The translations under genes were made by a program, and so were the position numbers. This document shows positions 1 to 6,269 of a DNA stretch of 10,922 nt, one piece after another (the stretch's first letter is position 1; every line of letters starts with the position of its first letter). Origin of the DNA: Acanthamoeba sp. SK_2022b (lineage: Eukaryota; Discosea; Longamoebia; Acanthamoebidae); contig JANDJZ010001064.1 of assembly GCA_027943245.1 (NCBI GenBank), positions 1 through 10,922 of the forward strand. The letters are read 5' to 3'. Below the pieces are notes generated by a model that was given only the letters and a program-made list of their open reading frames with translations, was not told the origin of the DNA and searched no databases.

Positions 1-1
1 G

Positions 2-1507
2 GCGCGGGCCACCAACGCCGACGGCACGCCCTCGCTCCTGTTCGACGTGGTCAACGACCGGGACATCGTGGGCATGACCGCGCTGCACTACGCGGCGCTC
101 AGTGGCCACCTCGCGTGCGTGAGGCTGCTCGTCGAGGAGGCCCACGCGCCGCCGCACGTCACCGTCGAGAAGCGCGCCGCCGCCGCGCAGCCGTTGATCG
201 ACGGCAAGACCGCCGTCGGCAGAGTCATCGACGCCAGTCCCGATGGCAGGAGCGGGAGCGCCGCCGGCTCATCGGCCAGCGGGGGCGTCACGCCGCTCCA
301 CTTTGCCTGCCAGGCCGGCGCCAGGGATGTGGTGGACTATCTCTACCAGCGATGGCTCCAGTCCAGGGAGAAGGGCCAGCGACTGCCCGCTCTGCCGGTC
401 GACGAGCACGGCTTTACGCCGCTCGCCTACGCCGTCCAGAGCCGCCACACCGACCTCGTGCGCTACCTCGTCGCGCCGGCCGCGACTGTCGTGGACACGA
501 GCGATGAGTCGACACAAAATGAGCGCGAGGAGGCTGGTCTGGGGTGGGCCATATCGATGAAGTCGACCAGCCGGGGCGCCATGACGGTCTTACACCTGGC
601 CCTGAGCGCCGGCATGGCCGACATCGCGAGCCTGCTGATCGCCGAGGTGAAGCGGCGCAACTCGCGCAAGCTCAAGGCCTTTGTCACCCAGCCGTTGGCC
701 AACGACGGAACCCAGCCCCTGCACGTCGCCTGCTACGCTGGCTCGTTCGAGTGCGTCGATCTGCTCCTCTCCCTGCGCGACGACGCCACCGGTGCCCTCC
801 CCCTCCATTTTTAATTTCTTATTTATATATGTATTTATTATTCATTTCTATTTCTCAAATATTTATTATTCCTCTATTTCTTGATTTATTCGCATGATGA
901 TTGATTAAATTTCAATTTTGTAATGACGACTGCAGGCAAGCCGCTCGTCGATCCCGAGGCGGTGGACCACGACGAAGTGCCGGCCGTCTTCTACGCTGCG
1001 CTGAGTCCTGCGCCCGTCCTTGAACGCGTACTCACAACAGCTCCCACGCGCTCGCCATTATTCGAGCTCACTAATTCCCGTTGCCCTTTGCGAAACGTTC
1101 GAATGGCTGCGCGCGGAGCAGCTGTTGGAGGCCGGAGCGTCGCTGACCACCAACTCGGGCAAGACGGTGCTTCACATGATTGCCAACACCGGTGCGCAAC
1201 GCAACCTTCGATCACAACACAACACAACACAACACAACACAACACAACACAACACAACACAACACAACACAACACAACACAACACAACACAACACAACAC
1301 AACACAGAGACAGTAAGGGTTGACGCACGCGCTCTCCCCTCGCAGGAAACGTGCCGGCCCTGGAGATGCTGCTGGAACGGTGGAAAGAGAACAAGTGGGA
1401 CTTGCAGGCCAAGCTGGACCTCAACGCCGAGGACAACAGCGCTGCGGGCTCGACTGCACTGCACTCCGCGATCTTCTCCACTTCAGCCTTTTCCCACAAG
1501 ATCGTAT

Positions 1508-1569
<62 letters not shown>

Positions 1570-4500
1570 CACTCACTCACTCACTCTCACCACCGCGATC
1601 TTAAGGTGGCGGCGTTGCTCGACGCAGGCGTCGACCCGAAGAAGAGGCTCCACAACGGTCCGCTACCTCCGCTTTGCCCATCGCGACGCCGCAGGGTGGT
1701 TTGACAATGGAGCGTCGTGTCTTTGATTGGCGCACAGACGACGCGTCGTTGCTTCTTCACGCCGCGCGCACCGGAACGGTCAAAACTGTGGAGGAGCTGC
1801 TGCTGCGCAACTTTGACGTCGAGGAGAGCGACAGCTTCGACGCGACGCCCCTCTCCGCCGCGCTCGCCCGCCAGTAACACTCACCGTCCTGCCCCACGCG
1901 TGTGCGCCACGCGACTCGAGCCTGCCTCTCACCAATCTGGGCCGTGGCAACGATGCAGGTACCCGCGGAAGGCGACGAGCGGACAGCAGGTGCTGCTGCG
2001 GCTGCTCGAGGCCGGCGCCAAGGTCAGATGGGGCGCCACGCCGTTGGTGGACATCGAGTGTTCGATCAGCAACGGCGTGCCCCAGGAGTACACGAAGACC
2101 GGCCACACCGCCACTTACTTCGATGCCGGCCTGAACGCCTACCAGGTCATCATGGGCGGCCACTTCAACGGCGAGCACTTGCCCGGTACGCCCCACCGCG
2201 CGCCGAGCACTGCTTCCCCTCTCTCCCCCCCCCCCCCCCCTCCCGCTTACGCACGCATGCACGCCCAACGCATAGGCGTCTATTTCCTGTCGACGCACGC
2301 ATGCACGCCCAACGCATAGGCGTCTATTTCCTGTCGACTCAGTACCGCAACTGGAATGCCACCTATTTTGAAAACGTATGACACCGCAAGCTTGCTCGTG
2401 AACAACCACGACCACCACAGCGAATCAACTTGTAGAATGGGGGGAGGGCTCACGTGCGCGTGGTGTGTTGGTTTTGGGGGGGTGGCCAGAGCACCTTCCT
2501 GAATCGACGAGGACACACGGCCACGCTCGTCGGCGACACCATCGTCTTGTTCGGCGGCCTGCGCTACACACCTCCGCCTAGGATGCACTTCAATGACGTT
2601 TACTTGATCAACGCCACCAAGTACGCATACCTCACTCGAGCCGTGTGGTGTGCGTGCGTGCGTGCGTGGAAGCTGAGGCGTTGCGAGGAGGCCTCACCGC
2701 GCGTCCACGATCACGACAGCGGCGAGGTGTCGATGCAGTCCATGTTGGGCGAGCCGCCGCAAGCCCGCGAGAGCCACACGGCGACTCTGGTGGGCCGCAA
2801 GATCTACTACATCTACGGCTGCAGCTCGACGGCCTTCATGGACGACATCGCGGTGCTCGACATGGACAACCTCGAGTGGAGCCACCCGCGCGTGGCGTCG
2901 CTCACGCGGCCCTCGCCGCGCTTCGGCCACACGGCCACCCTGGTCAACGACCACGAGATCTGGTGGAGCCCTCCCTCCCCCCTCCTTCCATTCGTCCGAC
3001 TGTTGACGAGCGAGCGGCATGCCAAAGCCAGGTTCTGACGCTTTGTAACGTGCGTGCGTCGTTTGCTGTGCTGTGCTGTGCTGTGCTGTGCTGTGCTGTG
3101 CGTGTGGTGGTGGTGGTGGTGGTGGTGGTGGTGGTGGTGGTGGTGGTGGTGGTGGTGGTGGTGGTGGTGGTGGTGGTGGTGGTGTGTATGTCGGTCAGGG
3201 TGTACGGCGGAATCAACCGCGTGGTGAACGTGGCCGGTCGCACGCATATGGTGTCGACAGATCCCGATTGGCACGTGCTCGACACGCGCACAATGGAGTG
3301 GCGCGCCATCAAGGCCACCGCAGCCGTTCCCTCGGGCCAGGTACGTGACCTCTTCAAGCCCCGAAAATAAAATAAAAAATAATTAAATAAATCAAATCAA
3401 TAAAAAATGTGCATGGCATCGGCAGGGAGTGGGGAAGCTGCCTGTGTCGCGCGCCCATCACACGGCGACCCTGGTGGGCGAGGAGATCTATGTCCTCGGT
3501 GGCGCTGCAGGCCAGGAGCTCTACGAGCTGTGGATCTTCAACACGCGTACGAACCCCGAATCGATCATCCACCACGGAGCGTGGGATTATGGCCTCGCGA
3601 TCGCATTCGTGTGGCTCACCACCGGTACACCATCCACGCACCAACGCGCAGGGACGCACGTATGGCGGCAGCAGGAGGTGATCAAGGACTTCACCGGCAC
3701 CGGGCTGGTCGTGCACACGTGCGAGCTGGTCGACGGCAACAAGCTCATCGTCTACGGCGGCGAGACCGGCGTGACCGTGCGCGACAACGTGTCCTGCATC
3801 GAGACCGGTACGGCGCCGTGCCCCGTGTGTGCCGTGACCCGTGTTGCCGATGATGGCTTTTTGGGTGGAGGCGCTGACCAGCTCGTGAATGGAATAAATA
3901 AAATAATAAATAAAATAAAATAAAATGCAGGCAAACTGTCGCCCACGTCGGCCGACATGGACAAGGTGTGGAGCGAGCGCGAGGAGACCGGCGACGTCGA
4001 GCTCGTGATGCCTTCGGGCGAGACTGTGGCCGCGCATCGCGTGGTGTTGGTTTCCCTCTCGCGTTTCTTCCGCACCTTCTTTGCCCATCAACTCCCCGCC
4101 CGCACGGTTTGACTCCCTTATTTTATCCCTTTCGATTAATAATTTCTATTTTATTTTGAAATTATTTATTTATCATATACTATAATTAAATTATCTATTA
4201 TGTTGTACCTCTACATTCCCCACAGAGAGGCGACGCGAAGCAGAGGATCACGCTGGATCAGGAGGTGCGCAAGGAGCACCTCGAGATCGTGCTGCGGTTC
4301 ATCTACACCGACGTCATTGATGTCGACAACATTCCCGGCCTGCCCCCTCGCGGCGCCCACGTACGCAGTCGTGTCTCGCGAGGGAGAAGTGAGGGGGAGG
4401 GGGAGGAGGAGGGAGAGGGGGGAGGAGCAACCAACTGACGGAAAGGCGGGGCCGAATCGGGTACGCAGTGCGCGGCGCCGCCGTTCGTGCGCGATTTGAT

Positions 4501-5675
4501 CAACGCAGCAAAGCTCTACATCGCCGAGAGGCTGGGACAGTTCGTGGCCCGCCTCCTGCGTCAAGCGATGCCCTTCGGAAGGGACACGGCCGACTACGAG
4601 CCCAGAACGCTGCTGCCCTTCTTGAACAACATTGTACGCCGCTCACTCACTCTCTCTCTCTCTCTGCACCTGCGCCCCTTTGCACCAAACTTAACAAATA
4701 TCATTTGTTAATTTATTTATTAATTTGACGAATTGCTATAATTTAATTCAATTTAATTTGTTTGGTCAATCGCAGGAGTACAGCGACGTGAGGCTGGTGT
4801 GCGAGGGCAAGATCATCAACGCGCACAAGGCCATCCTCGCGCGCTGTCCCTACTTTGACGCGATGCTGCGCATGGCCTCCAGCTCCTTCTTTGGCTCCGT
4901 ACGTGATCCCCCCAATGCGACAGAGAGAGAAAGGCAAGGGTCTCGGCCAAGGGCTCACGCAGGGCTGCTGCTGCCGCTGCTATAGGAAGAGGCGGCGGAG
5001 GCCGACGACGTGCAGGAGCTGGTGATCACGGACACGAGCTACGACATACTGCAGGTGATCATGCGCTACCTCTACGACCTCGCCGACAACAACTTTGTCG
5101 CCGCGGAGACGGCCATCGAGGTGCTCATCACCGCCGAGAAGTACGGACTCGACCGTCTCAAGCTCTGGTGCGAAAAGCTGATCGTCAGCGAGATGGAGGT
5201 AAGCCTCGCCTACACACAACACAACATCACACGCACACGCACACGCACACGCACACGCACACATCACACAAGCGCGCTCTGACGATCGGCCACCACCTGC
5301 AAACAGGAGGAGACCATTCCGTATTTCCTGCAGCTGGGCGACACCTATCACGCGCCGCACCTGAGGCGCTACTGCATGGAGGCGCTCACGGCCAAGTTCG
5401 ACAGCGTCGACCGCCTCCTTCGCGCGCAGGGAAAGGGCGGGGTCGAGGAGCAGATCGAGAGCGACGAGCTGCGTGCCGAGGTGATGGCGCTCGTGCACGA
5501 GCGGCGTCGCAAGCGGGTCGCGCTCGAGGCCGACTACGAGGACCTGGACCAGAAGTTCTACATCAACAGCCTGCTCCCCATCGTCAGCCGAGCGCGCCAA
5601 CCGCTCCTCAAAGCGTGCGCCGTCTTTGGCGTCATGGCCGGCATCGCCGTTGCCTTCGTCTCCACTTCTCTCTGA
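2..5675 (+). CDS. Ankyrin-kelch-BTB-BTB protein with C-terminal membrane anchor (5' partial, spliced)
   Basis: Probable substrate adaptor of a CUL3 ubiquitin ligase: ankyrin and kelch repeats would bind substrate, BTB domains would bind CUL3 and dimerise (inferred from LZTR1 and ABTB families). Exons: 2-791, 936-1004, 1093-1191, 1346-1503, 1606-1657, 1738-1873, 1959-2185, 2320-2375, 2490-2620, 2678-2962, 3199-3340, 3426-3546, 3652-3807, 3931-4106, 4226-4360, 4469-4633, 4776-4898, 4986-5198, 5307-5675 (TGA). All 18 junctions keep phase and restore repeat register, giving 1,200 residues. The frame is open to the left edge, so the start lies upstream. Weakest joins: 1004|1093 (intron ends CG, not AG) and 2375|2490 (2436 is an alternative acceptor, also open). 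Alternative view: automated prediction may split this into separate ankyrin and kelch/BTB genes; no stop, poly(A) signal or start-like region between them supports that. Confidence 0.85.
1216..1305 (+). repeat. (AACAC)18 pentanucleotide microsatellite in an intron
   Basis: Eighteen perfect AACAC units fill most of intron 1192-1345 of the ankyrin-kelch-BTB gene. The flanks are degenerate CA-rich sequence. It is open in several frames, but the resulting Asn/Thr/Gln or Val/Leu/Cys repeats are translation artefacts. Confidence 0.97.
1509..1568 (+). repeat. (CA)30 dinucleotide microsatellite in an intron
   Basis: Thirty perfect CA units start five bases after the donor GTATG of intron 1504-1605 and are followed by an imperfect (ACTC)n stretch up to about 1590. 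The acceptor is the TTAAG at 1601-1605. Confidence 0.97.
2225..2240 (+). repeat. Poly(C)16 tract in intron
   Basis: Sixteen consecutive C within intron 2186-2319, embedded in a CT-rich polypyrimidine stretch (2216-2246) that lies upstream of the duplicated 3' splice site. The complementary strand has a long G run. Confidence 0.95.
2249..2336 (+). repeat. Perfect 44-bp tandem duplication across a 3' splice site
   Basis: Positions 2249-2292 and 2293-2336 are identical; two further bases (AC) continue the repeat. Each copy holds the candidate acceptor GCATAG followed by GCGTCTATTTCCTGTCG, the first codons of the kelch exon. The second acceptor (AG at 2318-2319, exon from 2320) keeps frame into VYFLSTQYRNWNATYF. 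The first acceptor (AG at 2274-2275, exon from 2276) reads VYFLSTHACTPNA and then hits TAG at 2317-2319, because 44 is not a multiple of three. Confidence 0.95.
2651..2668 (+). repeat. Short (TGCG)4.5 repeat in intron
   Basis: Four and a half TGCG units inside the 57-nt intron 2621-2677, the smallest intron of this gene. The acceptor chosen is CTGAG at 2673-2677 because it alone restores frame to the kelch-encoding exon. Confidence 0.85.
3066..3183 (+). repeat. Compound microsatellite (CTGTG)7 then (GGT)26
   Basis: Seven CTGTG units (3066-3100) are followed after five bases by 26 perfect GGT units (3106-3183) in intron 2963-3198, at 236 nt the longest intron of the window. The tract ends 15 bases before the acceptor TCAG (3195-3198), so the usual polypyrimidine tract is replaced by G/T-rich sequence. 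Confidence 0.96.
3884..3927 (+). repeat. A-rich (TAAAA)-type tract in intron
   Basis: Imperfect AATAAA/TAAAA units run into the acceptor TGCAG (3926-3930) of intron 3808-3930. The tract contains AATAAA matches but lies between exons in phase, so it is not read as a poly(A) site. Confidence 0.8.
3990..4633 (+). other. First BTB/POZ domain with short BACK-like helical region
   Basis: After intron 3808-3930 the protein reads GDVELVMPSGETVAAHRVVL, the usual BTB beta1-beta2-alpha1 start with the conserved AHR. It continues through SLSRFFRTFFAHQL and, after intron 4107-4225, ITLDQEVRKEHLEIVLRFIY plus TDVIDV, the alpha3/alpha4 BTB core. Exon 4469-4633 then gives LINAAKLYIAERLGQFVARL, matching the end of BTB/start of BACK. 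A Pro-rich LPPRGAH|CAAPP bridge sits at the 4360|4469 junction. The domain is expected to mediate dimerisation and CUL3 binding. Confidence 0.82.
4393..4422 (+). other. Intronic G-quadruplex motif
   Basis: G runs at 4393-4397, 4399-4403, 4411-4413 and 4417-4422, with loops of 1, 7 and 3 bases, satisfy the G3+N1-7 pattern on the sense strand, so the pre-mRNA of intron 4361-4468 carries it. Structure formation is not shown by sequence alone. Confidence 0.75.
4776..5420 (+). other. Second BTB/POZ domain plus BACK-like region
   Basis: Exon 4776-4898 begins EYSDVRLVCEGKIINAHKAI, with SDV and AHK hallmarks, followed by LARCPYFDAMLRM. Exon 4986-5198 supplies VITDTSYDILQVIMRYLYD and AIEVLITAEKYGLDRLKLWC, and exon 5307 onward continues with FLQLGDTYHAPHLRRYCMEA, a BACK-like helix pair. 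Two BTB domains in one chain are unusual and point to LZTR1 or ABTB-type adaptors. A charged helical stretch (about 5420-5590, with HERRRKRVALEADYEDL) links it to the terminal hydrophobic segment and may be a coiled coil. Confidence 0.85.
5229..5262 (+). repeat. (ACACGC)5 hexanucleotide repeat in intron
   Basis: Five perfect ACACGC units plus four bases, within intron 5199-5306 that separates the second BTB core from its BACK-like helices. Confidence 0.93.
5613..5672 (+). other. C-terminal hydrophobic segment, candidate tail anchor
   Basis: The last 20 residues, ACAVFGVMAGIAVAFVSTSL, have no charged residue and are preceded by basic residues (RARQPLLK). They end directly at the TGA at 5673. 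With no signal peptide visible and the rest of the chain cytosolic in type, this fits a tail-anchored protein facing the cytosol on the ER, Golgi or mitochondrial outer membrane. Target membrane is not determinable here. Confidence 0.65.
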
Positions 5676-5683
5676 GGCGGTTT

Positions 5684-5732
5684 TTACCTTGAAAATGATA
5701 ATACTTTAGTTATTTAATCATTTTAAAGGTAA
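5684..5732 (+). terminator. 3'-UTR hairpin upstream of poly(A) signal
   Basis: TTACCTTGAAAATGAT (5684-5699) and ATCATTTTAAAGGTAA (5717-5732) are inverted repeats of 16 bases with one mismatch and a 17-nt loop. The hairpin starts 8 bases after the stop codon of the ankyrin-kelch-BTB gene and ends 1 base before AATAAA. It could be a 3'-end processing or stability element; the function is inferred from position only. Confidence 0.6.
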
Positions 5733-5733
5733 T

Positions 5734-5739
5734 AATAAA
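5734..5739 (+). promoter_or_regulatory. Candidate polyadenylation signal AATAAA
   Basis: Canonical AATAAA 58 bases downstream of the TGA at 5673-5675, the first such hexamer after the stop. It most likely serves the ankyrin-kelch-BTB gene. Confidence 0.6.
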
Positions 5740-6172
5740 CAGCTTGATTACCCAACAGCTGCGCAAACCAAGACCACCAGGGTCGGTATCCCGACATGTG
5801 TCTAGGCTCCATGGACACCTGGTGTCGTAGGTACCGATGGTTGCGGTACCTGAGTTCTTGTGCTGTGATTGGCAGCAGGCTAGCCTTCAAACAGTTTTAA
5901 AGGAAGGAGTTATGAAATCCAGTTTCACCGGTGATTCCGACCTAGTCTTTGCGCCAATGGCTTAACGGCGTTCTTGTTGTCCCCAATTTCGTGCTTGATT
6001 GTACGCAACCGGGTGGGCTATTGCCACCAATGGCGTCTTTTCGGGGATCGCTGGAGAGCTATTAGTGCAACCACCACGCTCACCGCCACCCGGCAGCACA
6101 TCTAGACACCGAGCGGGATCGCGTTTCGTTATTCTTTACTCCCACACCCTCACCCAGACCCTTCGCCAGGCC
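5740..6172 (+). promoter_or_regulatory. Intergenic region, putative promoter of the receptor kinase
   Basis: No coding region is seen here. It holds a palindrome cluster (5775-5851), a perfect 10-base palindrome TCACCGGTGA (5925-5934), and CCAAT motifs at 5954-5958, 5983-5987 and 6027-6031 plus an inverted ATTGG at 5868-5872. The octamer CCAATGGC occurs twice (5954-5961, 6027-6034). No convincing TATA box is seen; the 50 bases before the ATG are C/T-rich. CCAAT boxes suggest NF-Y-type control, which is inference. Confidence 0.4.
5775..5851 (+). other. Cluster of inverted repeats, possible structured RNA or binding sites
   Basis: CACCAGG (5775-5781) pairs with CCTGGTG (5818-5824); inside are GTCGG/CCGAC (5782-5786/5791-5795) and GTGTC/GACAC (5798-5802/5814-5818), together close to a three-way junction. 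GACACC-T-GGTGTC (5814-5826) is an alternative palindrome. AGGTACCG/CGGTACCT (5829-5836/5844-5851) is a perfect 8-bp stem with a 7-nt loop. I do not recognise a known RNA family here. Confidence 0.45.
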
Positions 6173-6269
6173 ATGCGGCTTACCTCGTACCGCACAGAGG
6201 TGATGGCCTTGTTGTGTGGCCTTCTATGCCTCCTCCTCCTCCTGCAACCTTTTGTTCCGCCTGTTGATG
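6173..6269 (+). other. Signal peptide exon
   Basis: The first exon encodes MRLTSYRTEV followed by a strongly hydrophobic MALLCGLLCLLLLLQPF and a Pro/Val/Asp stretch, with basic residues before the core. This is a classical secretory signal. A second in-frame Met at 6203 could also start a functional signal. The exon ends in phase 1 at the donor GTACAC. Confidence 0.8.

Larger units (their letters stand above)
68..2080 (+). other. Ankyrin-repeat region, about ten repeats
   Basis: Repeat cores read across eight exon junctions: MTALHYAALSGH, VTPLHFACQAGA, FTPLAYAVQSRH, MTVLHLALSAGM, TQPLHVACYAGS, VPAVFYAALS, KTVLHMIANTG, STALHSAIFS, ASLLLHAARTG and ATPLSAALAR, each followed by a LLxxGA-type second helix (for example LLEAGASL, LLDAGVDP, LLEAGAKV). 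These form a protein-binding solenoid; the partner is unknown. Long inserts sit between early repeats (roughly 145-285 and 485-580), which is unlike a regular consensus ankyrin stack. Several repeats are recovered only when introns are removed, which supports the splice model (for example HKI|VAALLDAGV across 1503|1606). Confidence 0.88.
2095..3807 (+). other. Six kelch repeats (beta-propeller)
   Basis: Six blades begin with an H-T-A-T or similar strand and contain a GG/YG turn: TGHTATYF..VIMGGH, RGHTATLVGDTIVLFGG, ESHTATLVGRKIYYIYG, FGHTATLVNDHEIWVYGG (completed across intron 2963-3198), HHTATLVGEEIYVLGG and VVHTCELVDGNKLIVYGG. Each has a following D-x-x-x-L/F-D/N strand with W, such as LDMDNLEWSH, LDTRTMEWRA and FNTRTHVWRQ. 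Six repeats are enough for a closed propeller, as in LZTR1 and other kelch-BTB proteins. The first blade is split by the duplicated splice-site region at 2249-2336. Confidence 0.88.

Noticed and set aside
1213..1306. CRISPR-like or centromere-like array
   Set aside because: Units are 5 bp without spacers: a simple microsatellite within an intron.
991..1565. Long frames with HNTTQ, CVVLC or THTH repeats on both strands
   Set aside because: They arise from the (AACAC)18 and (CA)30 intron microsatellites; slippage repeats without stops look open in several frames.
1780..2418. 212-residue minus-strand open frame
   Set aside because: Antisense shadow of ankyrin/kelch exons and introns, with low-complexity Gly/Arg from the poly(C) tract.
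2813..3357. Minus-strand open frames rich in His or Thr, and plus-strand frames rich in Val or Gly, over the GGT tract
   Set aside because: They are translations of the (GGT)26 and (CTGTG)7 repeats inside an intron and of the antisense of kelch exons; no domain is recognisable.
4980..5600. 206-residue minus-strand open frame
   Set aside because: It lies exactly antisense to the BTB2/BACK exons, whose high G/C third positions remove antisense stops. It also crosses intron 5199-5306 and matches no family I recognise.
5820..5860. tRNA-like arm (7-nt loop on an 8-bp stem)
   Set aside because: No T-loop consensus, acceptor stem or D-arm can be assembled around it.
5999..6172. N-terminal extension of the receptor kinase upstream of the ATG at 6173
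   Set aside because: The frame is open but has no upstream ATG, and the signal peptide directly follows the ATG at 6173.
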